A stretch of 48,464 nucleotides of DNA from CAZUSP01 sp964623505 (GTDB taxonomy: Bacteria; Patescibacteriota; Minisyncoccia; Minisyncoccales; UBA1441). Location of the stretch: NCBI GenBank assembly GCA_964623505.1, contig CAZUSP010000002.1, positions 1-48,464 of the forward strand. The letters are read 5' to 3'. Both the position numbers and the translations under genes were made by a program. Under the pieces are notes generated by a model, which had not been told where the DNA came from, ran no database searches, and saw only the letters and a program-made list of their open reading frames with translations. Positions 14,883 to 23,272 of this stretch are shown here, piece after piece. Every line of letters begins with the position of its first letter. The first letter of the stretch is position 1.

Positions 14883-15918
14883 GATTTTTCAAAAGAACAT
14901 TGGCGGGAATAAATCAAGAAAAATCAGCTTCGGCATCCTTATTCCCAGTCATCGTGAAAAGATATTTATCTTTTGGGGGATTTTGATTGTTGCTTTCTTT
15001 TCCGCCTTTTTCCGGCCAATGATTGAAAACTATTTTTATTGGCAGGCTGTTGGCCCGGAGTTATTGATGGCTCGGAGTCAAAATCAGGCTGAAAGACTGC
15101 TCGAGGCCTATCAGCCGATTAGAAATTGGTCGGTCCCGGAACCAGATATTTCTGCCCGCTCCGCCTCGATTATTGAAGTTTACCCCAGTGGGGCAGTGAA
15201 GACCCTCTTGGCCAAAAATGTCGATCATCCATATCCGATTGCCAGCATTACTAAGTTAATGACAGCCATGGTCTCCGTCGATCTGTACGATCTTAATAGA
15301 ACAACCATCATTTCTTGGTCAGCGGCTAATCAGATAGACACCGGTGTTTTGAGGGAAGGAGACCAGCTGACTGTTCGGGATTTGATCTATTTGATTCTTA
15401 TGGAGTCAAATAATGGAGCGGCTCATGCTTTGGCCGAGATCCAGGGAGCGCCTTCTTTTATTCGAGAAATGAACCGCAAAGCCAGTTCTCTGGGCTTGAA
15501 CCAGACTTCTTTCGTCACGGCCAGCGGACTAACCGGAATTAACCAGACGGAAAATTATTCTACGGCCAGGGAGTTAACGAAAATGAGCATCCATCTGTGG
15601 GAACAAGAAGAATATCGGGTGATTCAAGAAGCCTTGATGGCCGAAAGTCATCCTATCTACGACGGCACGGGGGTTTTTTATCACCGGGCCTTCAATAATA
15701 ATCAGTTACTGGACCAATATCGCAGTCTGGTGGGTGGAAAAACAGGTTTTTTGCCAGCAGCCGACCAGTGTCTTCTGTCTGTTTTTAAAAGAAACCAGCT
15801 GGAAGATGTCTATTTGGTGGTGGTCATTTTGGGATCCAACGACCGGTTTGTTGACACCATGACCGTAGTTGAATGGTTGCCGATGGCTTATCTTTACTCT
15901 TACGATTATGGACTTTGA
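14872..15918 (+). CDS. D-alanyl-D-alanine carboxypeptidase (penicillin-binding protein, S11)
   Basis: This serine peptidase removes the terminal D-Ala from peptidoglycan stem peptides. The 348-residue protein has an N-terminal membrane anchor (about 30-50) and the SxxK motif Ser125-x-x-Lys128 in ASITKLM. Ser179-Asn180-Asn181 forms the SxN motif, and Lys290-Thr-Gly lies in VGGKTGF. The C-terminal beta-rich domain of PBP5 is absent, so this is a compact DacA/VanY-like form. It acts outside the membrane. It overlaps aspS by 11 bp and mraY by 11 bp, linking wall maturation to lipid I synthesis on one transcript. Confidence 0.92.
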   Translation: MIGKIFQKNIGGNKSRKISFGILIPSHREKIFIFWGILIVAFFSAFFRPMIENYFYWQAVGPELLMARSQNQAERLLEAYQPIRNWSVPEPDISARSASIIEVYPSGAVKTLLAKNVDHPYPIASITKLMTAMVSVDLYDLNRTTIISWSAANQIDTGVLREGDQLTVRDLIYLILMESNNGAAHALAEIQGAPSFIREMNRKASSLGLNQTSFVTASGLTGINQTENYSTARELTKMSIHLWEQEEYRVIQEALMAESHPIYDGTGVFYHRAFNNNQLLDQYRSLVGGKTGFLPAADQCLLSVFKRNQLEDVYLVVVILGSNDRFVDTMTVVEWLPMAYLYSYDYGL

Positions 15919-16969
15919 ACTAACTTCTTACGCTGGACCTGTTTTTAGAGCTTTGTTTTTATCGGCTTTTACTTTTGTTTTGGCCATGGTTGTTATGCCA
16001 AAGTTTATCAATTTTATTTATCGCCATAAACTTTGGCGAAAGAAAGAAAAAGATCGGGGCATTGACGGCCGAAAATTAGAGGTTGTTTCTAAATTTCACT
16101 CAGGCAAAGCTACCAGCGTGCCTCGGGTCGGCGGTTTGATCGTTTGGATCATTCCGTTGGCGGTAATCCTTTTTGTTTTTTTATGGGATGCCGTTGCGCC
16201 AACAAAATGGAATTTCCTGAATGATTCTTGGGTTGGTCTGCCCCTGGTAGTGCTCATCGCGGCTTCCTTGGTTGGACTTTTTGATGACCTCCTTCAGATC
16301 AGGGGAACCGGTCGGTATGTTGGCGGTGGTCTCAAATTATCATGGCGCATATCCCTAATGTCCCTCATCGGATTAGCAGTGGGCGGATGGATCTACTTTA
16401 AGCTTGGACTCAGCAGCATTGCCGTTCCGGGGCTGGGGTCAATCATGGTAGGTTGGTGGATCATCCCCATATCTATGATTATTATGGTTGCCACTTACAG
16501 CGGCGGCGTCATCGATGGCTTGGATGGACTGGCGGGAGGAACCTTTGCCATTATTTTCACCGCTTTGTCGGTGATTGCTTTTTTCGGTCTGCAATATGAT
16601 TTGGCTGCTTTCAGCCTGGTTCTAGTTGGATCCATTTTGGCATTTTTATGGTTTAACATTCCGCCGGCCGTTTTTTACCTTGGCGAGACTGGCACTATGG
16701 GGCTAGGGGCCACCTTGGCCGTTTTGGTTTTATTAACTAATTCTATTTTTGTCCTGCCCATTATCGGATTTTTGCTTGTTTGGGAATCTAGTTCGGTGAT
16801 TGCTCAATTACTGGCCAAGAAGTTTCTCGGAAGAAAGATATTACTGTCCGCTCCGATTCATCATCATTTTGAAGGAAAAGGCTGGCCGAGCCATCGGGTT
16901 ACCATGAGGTTTTGGATGATTGGATTCATCGCCGCTATCATCGGAGTAGCCATTAGAATTTTGCTCTAA
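15908..16969 (+). CDS. mraY: Phospho-N-acetylmuramoyl-pentapeptide transferase
   Basis: MraY transfers phospho-MurNAc-pentapeptide to undecaprenyl phosphate, making lipid I. About ten TM helices are visible. Signature blocks include VPRVGGL, LVGLFDDLLQI with the catalytic Asp pair region, GGVIDGLDGLAGG with the Mg-binding Asp, and SAPIHHHFEGKGW, the His-rich loop. Residues 90-105 lack the usual KxKTPTMGG form and carry GKATSVPRVGG instead, as in divergent members. ATG 15908 (start MDFELTSYAG) gives a normal N-terminus. A longer frame from 15869 lies inside the carboxypeptidase gene and is less likely. The stop is 1 bp before murI. Confidence 0.93.
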   Translation: MDFELTSYAGPVFRALFLSAFTFVLAMVVMPKFINFIYRHKLWRKKEKDRGIDGRKLEVVSKFHSGKATSVPRVGGLIVWIIPLAVILFVFLWDAVAPTKWNFLNDSWVGLPLVVLIAASLVGLFDDLLQIRGTGRYVGGGLKLSWRISLMSLIGLAVGGWIYFKLGLSSIAVPGLGSIMVGWWIIPISMIIMVATYSGGVIDGLDGLAGGTFAIIFTALSVIAFFGLQYDLAAFSLVLVGSILAFLWFNIPPAVFYLGETGTMGLGATLAVLVLLTNSIFVLPIIGFLLVWESSSVIAQLLAKKFLGRKILLSAPIHHHFEGKGWPSHRVTMRFWMIGFIAAIIGVAIRILL

Positions 16970-16970
16970 A

Positions 16971-17768
16971 ATGATTGGCCTCTTTGATTCAGGCGTTGGG
17001 GGGCTGACGGTCGCCAAAGAAGTATTGGCCCTCTTGTCAGAGTACGAAATAATCTATTTTGGCGATACGGCTCGACTGCCTTACGGCACCAAGCAGGCTG
17101 GCTTGATCAAAAAATGGTCGCAAGAAAACATTGAATGGTTGATCGGACAAGGGGCCGAAATAATCATAATTGCCTGTCACACCGCCTCTTCGTGGGCTTA
17201 TGATTTTTTAAAGATAGGCGCCGCCAAGCCCATCTTTGATGTGGTTAATCCAAGTATTGCCGAGGCCTTGACCACCACCCAGAATGGGCGCATTGGGATT
17301 ATTGGCACGCCCGGAACTATTGCCAGCGGAATTTATCCGCGAAAGATAGAGAAGATTAGCAGACACACTCAGCTTTATCTCAAGGCCTGTCCTCTTTTCG
17401 TTCCGATTATTGAAGAAGGGTGGATGCATAAACCTGGCACCAAAGAGATAGCCCAAGAATATTTGAGTTATTTGGCTGACCAAAAGATTGATACAATGAT
17501 TTTAGGCTGCACACACTATCCTTTACTGCTCGATGTTATCCAGGAAATTGTCGGCCCAGGCGTCAAGATCATTAATCCAGCCCGAGCTTTGGTCGGAAAG
17601 ATAAAAGATTTTTTAGAAAAAAATCAAGACATTGAGAAAAGAATTAAGAAAGGTCAAAACCATCGATTCTTTTTCAGCTCCCAGCCATATCATTTAGATT
17701 TAATCAGTCAACTTTGCTTAGATTATAAAATTAAAGGTATAGTCATTGATGCTGATCGAGCAGTTTAA
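16971..17768 (+). CDS. murI: Glutamate racemase
   Basis: MurI interconverts L- and D-glutamate, supplying D-Glu for the peptidoglycan stem. The 265-residue protein has DSGVGGLTV at residues 6-14 and the two catalytic cysteines, Cys69 in ACHTASS and Cys180 in GCTHYPLL. The first block usually reads ACNTASA; His replaces the Asn here, a small departure. PYGTK and EEGW are further family marks. It is cytosolic. The 3' end overlaps the ATG of the collapsed murD by 20 bp. D-Glu is the substrate of MurD, so the loss of that neighbour is notable. Confidence 0.93.
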   Translation: MIGLFDSGVGGLTVAKEVLALLSEYEIIYFGDTARLPYGTKQAGLIKKWSQENIEWLIGQGAEIIIIACHTASSWAYDFLKIGAAKPIFDVVNPSIAEALTTTQNGRIGIIGTPGTIASGIYPRKIEKISRHTQLYLKACPLFVPIIEEGWMHKPGTKEIAQEYLSYLADQKIDTMILGCTHYPLLLDVIQEIVGPGVKIINPARALVGKIKDFLEKNQDIEKRIKKGQNHRFFFSSQPYHLDLISQLCLDYKIKGIVIDADRAV

Positions 17769-18002
17769 AGACAAGAAAGTGTTGATTTTAAGCCCGGATC
17801 GGGAAGGACTTTCTTGGTCTAGGAACAAAAGTGGACCTCGAATCAAGGTGATGGGGGAAAATGGAAGAGACGGTCGGGTATACCTATGAAACATTGGCTC
17901 AGGTGGGCATTTGCCTGCTTTCGCCAGCATCGGTCAGTTTTAGCAGATTTAGAAATTATCAAGAGCGGGGAAATAGTTTTTCTTTTTGGGTCAAAAAAAT
18001 AA
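17749..18002 (+). pseudogene. murD remnant with internal deletion
   Basis: Between murI and ftsW, where murD is expected, only its two ends can be read. ATG 17749 begins MLIEQFKDKKVLILSPDREGLSW, the N-terminus of MurD with the Rossmann strand (normally GLGxxG-like, here altered), and stops at TGA 17887. In another frame, about 17890-18000 gives LLSPASVSFSRFRNYQERGNSF, the conserved MurD C-terminus (LLSPACASxDxFxNFxxRG). Around 370 of about 450 residues, including the ATP-binding centre, are missing. The product would add D-Glu to UDP-MurNAc-Ala. This piece cannot do so, and a functional copy must lie elsewhere if the pathway runs. A collapsed assembly is the alternative. Confidence 0.8.
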
Positions 18003-19103
18003 ATGAAGAAAAACAATCAAAAAAATAGAAATATTCGATTGGCTATCGCGGGCATTGTTTTCGCTTTGTTGGTCATCGGTCTTTTCTTTTTAACTACCGT
18101 TTCGGCTCCAACGGCCCTGGCCAAGCTTCAAGATGGTTTCTATTATCTAAGACGTCAGTTGTTAAATGGTCTTTTGGTTGGACTGATTTTGGGGTTTATT
18201 GCCTTCAAAATTCCACTTGATCGCTTTAAGAGGATTACGCCGTATCTTTTCGGCGCCAATTTAATTTTAATGATCTTATTGTTCTTGCCCCCTTTTTCCA
18301 GAGTTTTAGGGGGTGGCCGTCGTTGGTTAGATTTAGGCATTGTCTCTTTTCAGCCAGCCGAGTTGTTGAAAGTAACTTTTATTCTTTACTTTGCCTACCT
18401 GGCCAGCCAATTTACCAAAAGAAATGAATATCGAAAACTCTTTATGGCTTTTGTTGCCATTATGTTATTAGTTGGAACCTTAATGGTCATGCAGCCGGAT
18501 TTGAGTACTTTAGCCGTGATTGTCGTGATCGGAATAGGAATGTATTTCACCGCTGGAATTCCATTGGGAAATATTTTTCTTCTGGCGGCCCTGATCGCCG
18601 GGGCATTTTTTCTGCTGACAAAATTCTCGACTTATCGATTGACTCGATTGTTGACCTTTTTAAATCCAGGCGAAGCGCCGATGACCGGCGGCTATCAGAT
18701 TAGGCAGATGCTTTATGCCATCGGCTCGGGGGGGTTGTTTGGGTTGGGATTGGGATTCAGTCGCCAGAAGTTTGGTTTTCTGCCTCACTCCATAAGTGAT
18801 TCGATCTTTGCTATAATAGGGGAGGAGGGTGGATTCATCGGGACTTCCTTGATCATAGTTCTTTTTATTGTCTTGGCTTGGCTTGGTTTCCGATTAGCCC
18901 TTGCCCAGGAAGATCGCTTTCGCCAACTATTGATCATTGGGGTGACTATTTGGATTACCGCTCAAGCATTTGTCCACATTGCAGCCAACATTGGCCTGAT
19001 GCCTTTGACGGGAATACCTCTGCCGTTTATCAGCTTTGGGGGATCTGCCTTGGCGACTCAACTTATTGGTCTCGGATTTTTGTTGAATGATTCAAAAAAA
19101 TAA
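18003..19103 (+). CDS. ftsW: SEDS peptidoglycan polymerase / division protein FtsW
   Basis: FtsW polymerises lipid II glycan strands at the septum together with a class B PBP. The 366-residue protein has about ten TM helices. SEDS signatures are GGGRRWLDLG, FQPAELLKV (PaE motif), MQPDLSTL, GGYQIRQMLYAIGSGGLFGLG, SDSIFAIIGEEGG and GIPLPFISFGGSAL. The position between the murD remnant and murG favours FtsW over RodA, whose expected partners mreC, mreD and mrdA are in the minus-strand cluster. It overlaps murG by 17 bp. Confidence 0.92.
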   Translation: MKKNNQKNRNIRLAIAGIVFALLVIGLFFLTTVSAPTALAKLQDGFYYLRRQLLNGLLVGLILGFIAFKIPLDRFKRITPYLFGANLILMILLFLPPFSRVLGGGRRWLDLGIVSFQPAELLKVTFILYFAYLASQFTKRNEYRKLFMAFVAIMLLVGTLMVMQPDLSTLAVIVVIGIGMYFTAGIPLGNIFLLAALIAGAFFLLTKFSTYRLTRLLTFLNPGEAPMTGGYQIRQMLYAIGSGGLFGLGLGFSRQKFGFLPHSISDSIFAIIGEEGGFIGTSLIIVLFIVLAWLGFRLALAQEDRFRQLLIIGVTIWITAQAFVHIAANIGLMPLTGIPLPFISFGGSALATQLIGLGFLLNDSKK

Positions 19104-20217
19104 AAAAAAGAAAATAAAAGTAGTTTTTACCGGCGGCGGAAGCGGGGGGCATATTTTTCCGATCATCGCCATTATCAGAGAAATAAAGAAAATTGATCGA
19201 GAGAGTTTGTTTAGTTTTTATTATATCGGGCCACGAGAGAACTTGGCCATGCTGCTGCCAAAAGAAGGAGTCAAGACAAAATTCACCCTCGGCGGAAAGA
19301 TCAGGAGATATTTTTCTTGGCGCAATTTTATCGATGTTTTATTCAGAATTCCAATTAGTTTCGTTCTTTCGTTTTTTTATCTTTTCTTTATTTCTCCCGA
19401 TTTGGTTTTTAGCAAAGGTGGATATGGTTCTTTTCCGACGGTTGTCTGGTCTCTCATGCTTCAAGCCCCTCTTTTCGTTCACGAATCGGATTCTGTCATG
19501 GGGCGAGCGAACAAATTTGGAGCCCGATGGGCTTTAGAGGTTTTCACCTCTTTTCCAAAAGAGAGAGAGAATCAAGGTAAATATATTGCGGTCGGAAACC
19601 CCATCCGAGAAGAGCTGCTTAGTCGTGATCCGGCCGAAGCCCGAAGAACGCTGGGCATACTATCAAACAAGCCGGTTATATTCATCTTGGGCGGCTCTCA
19701 AGGATCCAGAGTCATTAATAACGCAGTCGTTGATGTTCTTCAGCCCCTACTGGAACAATTTGAAGTTATTCATCATTGCGGACCGGACTTCCGGGAGATA
19801 AGGATAGCGACGAAGATATCCGTTGACGAAAAGTTTTCAAAGTCTTATCATCCATATGAGTTCTTGAACGACTGGGAAATTGGCAACGCCTACCAATCGG
19901 CCGATCTGGTGGTTTCCCGAGCCGGAGCGGGAAGCATCTTTGAAATAGCGGCCTTTGGCAAGCCAAGCATTCTTGTGCCCCTGGCTAATTCAGCCGCCAA
20001 TCATCAGATCAAGAATGCCTATGCCTTTGCTCTTTACGGCTCTCAAGTGATTGAAGAAAACAACTTCACTCCTCATTTTTTTCTTAAATCTATACAGCAT
20101 GCCTTTAGCGACCGAGAATCGCTTCAGAAAAGGGGAGAAGCCGCCCGCATTTTCGGACGCCCTCGAGCGGCTCGAATTATTGCTGAATATATATTTAGTT
20201 ATCTAACCTTGAAATGA
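19087..20217 (+). CDS. murG: UDP-GlcNAc:lipid I N-acetylglucosaminyltransferase
   Basis: MurG adds GlcNAc to lipid I to form lipid II on the cytosolic face of the membrane. The 376-residue GT-B protein has the first glycine loop FTGGGSGGHIFP (about 14-25), the second loop ILGGSQGSRVINN, and VVSRAGAGSIFEIAAFGKPSILVPL for UDP-GlcNAc binding. ANHQ completes the site, with N and Q contacting the sugar. A lysine-rich N-terminus (NKKKKIK) may help membrane association. It ends in ATGA shared with gltX (20214-20217), an overlap typical of translational coupling. Confidence 0.95.
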   Translation: MIQKNKKKKIKVVFTGGGSGGHIFPIIAIIREIKKIDRESLFSFYYIGPRENLAMLLPKEGVKTKFTLGGKIRRYFSWRNFIDVLFRIPISFVLSFFYLFFISPDLVFSKGGYGSFPTVVWSLMLQAPLFVHESDSVMGRANKFGARWALEVFTSFPKERENQGKYIAVGNPIREELLSRDPAEARRTLGILSNKPVIFILGGSQGSRVINNAVVDVLQPLLEQFEVIHHCGPDFREIRIATKISVDEKFSKSYHPYEFLNDWEIGNAYQSADLVVSRAGAGSIFEIAAFGKPSILVPLANSAANHQIKNAYAFALYGSQVIEENNFTPHFFLKSIQHAFSDRESLQKRGEAARIFGRPRAARIIAEYIFSYLTLK

Positions 20218-21740
20218 GCGATGGAAAACTGAAATTAGCCGCCCCCGATAAAGTGAGAGTCAGGTTGGCTCCTTCGCCGACCGGTCCTTTGCACATTGGA
20301 ACAGCCAGAACGGCTTTATTCAACTACCTTTTTGCGCGACAAAGACAGGGTTCTTTTGTCTTAAGAATAGAAGACACCGATCGAGAGAGATCAAAAAAGA
20401 AATGGGAGAGAGACATCATTGATCATCTGACCTGGCTTGGAATAGACTGGGACGAGGGTCCAGATCGAGGGGGCGCCTTTGGCCCCTATCGGCAAACCGA
20501 GAGGCTGGATATTTATGAGCCGTACATCCAAAAATTACTGGACAAAGGACAAGCGTATTATTGTTTTTGTACTCGTGAAGAATTGACGGCCCAAAGAGAA
20601 TATCAAGCCAGTTCGGGGAAAGCTCCCCGCTATATCGGTCGTTGCCATGAAATTGAGCCAAAAGAAGCGGCCGACCGGATAAAAAAAGGAGAAAATTCGG
20701 TGATTAGGCTCAAAACTCCAAAAAAAAGAGTGATTTCGTTTGATGATCGAATATGTGGGAAGACAGAGTTTCAGTCATCGGAATTGGGTGATTTCATTAT
20801 TGCCAAAAGTCTAACGGAGCCACTTTACAACTTGGCCGTCGTGATCGATGACTACCTAATGAAGATCACCCACGTTATTCGCGGCGCCGACCACATTTCA
20901 AATACTCCCAAACAAATACTGATCGGCGAATTTCTGGAGATGAATATTCCCCATTTTGCCCATCTGCCTTTGGTGCTTAGCGCCAGTCGAAAAAAACTAA
21001 GCAAGCGAGAAGAGGTGGTGGCTATGAGCGAGTATCGCCAGATAGGATATCTACCCCAGGCTTTTTTCAACTTCATCGCCTTGTTGGGGTGGAACGAGGG
21101 AGTAGATCGGGAGATATATGATCAGAAAGAGTTGATTGAGAAATTCAGCTTAGAGAAGATTCAGAGATCTGGGGCGATATTTGATGTAACCAGATTGAAA
21201 TGGATGAATGGCCATTATATTAGACAAGAACCGCTGCCGGTATTAGCCAAGATATGTCTTCCTTATTTGATCGAAGCCGGCTACCTGAAACCAGATCCCC
21301 AAAACGCCCACCAGTATCAGGTCAAAGAAACAAAAGAGATCATGTCTTTGAATTATCTTGAGAAGATCATCGCCCTTTATCAAGAAAGACTCAAAATACT
21401 TTCCGAGATCACCGAGTTAACAGATTATTTCTTTAAGAAAGAGATAGATTATCCCTCCCAACTTCTTATCTGGAAGAATAAAGATAAGAGAGAAATAAAA
21501 GAATCTCTTGACAAGTCAATTAAAAGTTTGTCGGCATTAAAGAAAGAATGGTCTTTAGAGAAGATTACGGAAACGCTTTTGAACTTAGCGAATCAGATGG
21601 GGGACAGAGGGACCTTGCTCTGGCCAGTTCGGGTTGCTTTGACCGGAAAAGAGAACTCGGCGGGCCCTTTTGAGGTTGCCTCGGTTCTGGGACCGGATAA
21701 GACAATAGAGCGGCTTAAAAAGGCCTACCGGGTCCTTTGA
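20214..21740 (+). CDS. gltX: Glutamyl-tRNA synthetase
   Basis: This class I synthetase charges tRNA-Glu and, where GlnRS is missing, also mischarges tRNA-Gln for GatCAB. The 508-residue protein has SPTGPLHIGTART (HIGH-type motif, about 21-33) and KKLSKREE (KMSKS-type motif, near 262). RIEDTDRER, YCFCTREEL and an all-helical anticodon-binding C-terminus are also present. Length and motif order are normal. The start shares ATGA with the murG stop. After its TGA, 92 bp without a gene contain TTGACT near 21759 and TATAAT at 21827-21832, possible parts of a promoter for the recombinase gene. Confidence 0.95.
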   Translation: MSDGKLKLAAPDKVRVRLAPSPTGPLHIGTARTALFNYLFARQRQGSFVLRIEDTDRERSKKKWERDIIDHLTWLGIDWDEGPDRGGAFGPYRQTERLDIYEPYIQKLLDKGQAYYCFCTREELTAQREYQASSGKAPRYIGRCHEIEPKEAADRIKKGENSVIRLKTPKKRVISFDDRICGKTEFQSSELGDFIIAKSLTEPLYNLAVVIDDYLMKITHVIRGADHISNTPKQILIGEFLEMNIPHFAHLPLVLSASRKKLSKREEVVAMSEYRQIGYLPQAFFNFIALLGWNEGVDREIYDQKELIEKFSLEKIQRSGAIFDVTRLKWMNGHYIRQEPLPVLAKICLPYLIEAGYLKPDPQNAHQYQVKETKEIMSLNYLEKIIALYQERLKILSEITELTDYFFKKEIDYPSQLLIWKNKDKREIKESLDKSIKSLSALKKEWSLEKITETLLNLANQMGDRGTLLWPVRVALTGKENSAGPFEVASVLGPDKTIERLKKAYRVL

Positions 21741-21832
21741 ATAGCATTCTCGGGGGTTGACTTCCTGACGAGAGGGAGTAGTATCTGGTTTGTGAGTTAG
21801 CTTCGCATAATGTAGATTAACCGAAGTATAAT

Positions 21833-22807
21833 ATGGAAAAAAGTCAGAAGACTATAATAGACCATATCCCGGACTTTTTAGACTGGATAGATGTTGAAAA
21901 GGGTTTATCTAACAAAACTCAAGAAAATTATGGGCGCTTTCTAAAAAAATTTTCATCTTGGTTGGAAAACAATCGTCTCTCTCACCTCAAGCCCCATGAA
22001 TTTGATTCAAGCCACATTTGGCAGTATCGTGTTTCTTTGGCTCGCTCCATTGATAAGAACGGTCGAACACTTAAAAAAGTCACCCAAAACTATTATCTGA
22101 TCGCCCTGAGGGCTATGTTTAACTTTTTTGCTGCCCGAGATATAGAGTCTCTTCCATCGGAAAAAATAGAATTGGCCAAGCAGAAAAAGGATAAAAAGAT
22201 AAACTTTTTGAAATTAGAACAGGTCTCAAAGTTACTTCAGGGCCCAAATACAGCTACTTTTATGGGGCTTCGTGACCGCACCATTATTGAAGTTCTTTTC
22301 TCAACCGGTTTGCGTATAAGTGAGCTAACCTCTTTGAACAGAAATCAATTCAGAGATGATCGTCTCGACCAGTCAATTGAGCTAGGAATTGTTGGCAAGG
22401 GCAGTTATCCTCGAACGGTCTACTTCTCGGCCAGGTCAGTCCGGTGGCTAAAAAAATATCTGGAGGTCCGTGATAAATTGACTGGTCCCAATCAAGCAAT
22501 GGACGGTCCCCTCTTCATCAATCAAAAATCACCTCGGGTCAAGATTGGCCGTTTAACTGATCGTTCTGTTGAGAACATAATCAAAAAATATGTCCTTCGG
22601 GCCGGGCTGCCGATGAGCACAACGCCTCATACCTTGAGACACTCTTTCGCCACCGATTTGTTGAATCAAGGAGCTGACCTGCGAACAGTTCAAGAGTTCT
22701 TGGGACACCAAAACATAGCCACCACCCAGATATATACTCATGTTACCAACAAGAGGCTCAAAGAGCTTCATCAGAAGTTCCACGGAGGCGAAGGTCTTAA
22801 AGAGTGA
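21833..22807 (+). CDS. Xer-type tyrosine recombinase
   Basis: The 324-residue protein has an N-terminal SAM-like core-binding domain (about 10-115) with LSNKTQENYGRFLKKF, and a catalytic domain with STGLRISEL (Arg I). The lysine strand lies near GKGSYPRTV; HTLRHSFAT (His-x-x-Arg) and LGHQNIATTQIYTHV (His and Tyr nucleophile) follow. Its lone-chromosomal context suggests the XerC/D/XerH role, resolving chromosome dimers at dif. It lacks the extra helix of integron integrases, so it is not IntI. The tail merges with a convergent small gene. A perfect TATAAT abuts the ATG, too close to serve this start codon. Confidence 0.88.
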   Translation: MEKSQKTIIDHIPDFLDWIDVEKGLSNKTQENYGRFLKKFSSWLENNRLSHLKPHEFDSSHIWQYRVSLARSIDKNGRTLKKVTQNYYLIALRAMFNFFAARDIESLPSEKIELAKQKKDKKINFLKLEQVSKLLQGPNTATFMGLRDRTIIEVLFSTGLRISELTSLNRNQFRDDRLDQSIELGIVGKGSYPRTVYFSARSVRWLKKYLEVRDKLTGPNQAMDGPLFINQKSPRVKIGRLTDRSVENIIKKYVLRAGLPMSTTPHTLRHSFATDLLNQGADLRTVQEFLGHQNIATTQIYTHVTNKRLKELHQKFHGGEGLKE

Positions 22808-22955
22808 AATCTTCTATTATTAGCGGTTCTTGTGTTTGATAAGAAGCGAAAAGATAGCCAAGGCCAAATGACAAGAAGGCTATTAAAAAGATCAAGAGCA
22901 TCGTTTTCCATTTACCCGGATCCATTCCTATTCTTTTTTTAAGATCAGCAAACAT
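22797..22955 (-). CDS. Small single-TM membrane peptide (52 aa)
   Basis: Reading from ATG 22955 to TAA 22797, the frame encodes a basic N-terminus (MFADLKKRIGMDPGKWK). A hydrophobic helix follows (MLLIFLIAFLSFGLGYLFA) and then a short tail ending PLIIEDFTL. The positive-inside start plus one helix suggests an N-in membrane peptide. Such short proteins are common next to housekeeping genes in CPR genomes, but I do not recognise the function. It overlaps the end of the recombinase gene by 11 bp and is divergent from rpmA. No Shine-Dalgarno is visible. Confidence 0.5.
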   Translation of the reverse strand: MFADLKKRIGMDPGKWKTMLLIFLIAFLSFGLGYLFASYQTQEPLIIEDFTL

Positions 22956-22959
22956 AATC

Positions 22960-22988
22960 TAGACAAAGAACGTTGATTGAATTATAAT
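22960..22988 (+). promoter_or_regulatory. Strong promoter for rpmA with near-leaderless start
   Basis: TAGACA (22960-22965), a 17-bp spacer and a perfect TATAAT (22983-22988) place the start near 22995, about 5 nt before the rpmA ATG (23000). There is no Shine-Dalgarno. The -10 lies in the palindrome ATTATAAT (22981-22988), so the minus strand also reads TATAAT, facing the small divergent gene. Confidence 0.75.
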
Positions 22989-22999
22989 GAAACATTGTC

Positions 23000-23272
23000 A
23001 TGGCTAAAAAAGCATCTAAAAAAGCAACTAGTAATGCTCGTGATTCTCGATCAAAACGACTCGGGGTAAAGATATTTGGTGGTCAAAAAGTGGAGCCAGG
23101 CATGATTTTGATCAGGCAGCGTGGCACTAAATTCATTCCTGGCCGCAACGTTCGAATCGGCCGAGACGATACTCTGTACGCTTCCAGATCGGGAGTTGTT
23201 GAGTTCAAGATGCGGCGAAAAATTGGATTTGATGGACAACAAAGAACTGTCCAAGTGCTTAACGTTCGCTAA
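23000..23272 (+). CDS. rpmA: 50S ribosomal protein L27
   Basis: The 90-residue basic protein has the L27 pattern MAKKASKKATSNARDSRSKRLGVKIFGGQKV, followed by PGMILIRQRGTKFIPGRNVRIGRDDTLYA. L27 sits at the peptidyl-transferase centre and its N-terminal tail reaches the tRNAs. The usual neighbour rplU (L21) is absent. There is no Firmicutes-type N-terminal extension needing cleavage. Its last 14 bp overlap the convergent rplI end. Confidence 0.97.
   Translation: MAKKASKKATSNARDSRSKRLGVKIFGGQKVEPGMILIRQRGTKFIPGRNVRIGRDDTLYASRSGVVEFKMRRKIGFDGQQRTVQVLNVR

Noticed and set aside
21833..22807. Tyrosine recombinase as the integrase of the cassette at 5 kb
   Set aside because: It lacks the integron-specific extra helix, is 16 kb away and has Xer-like features.
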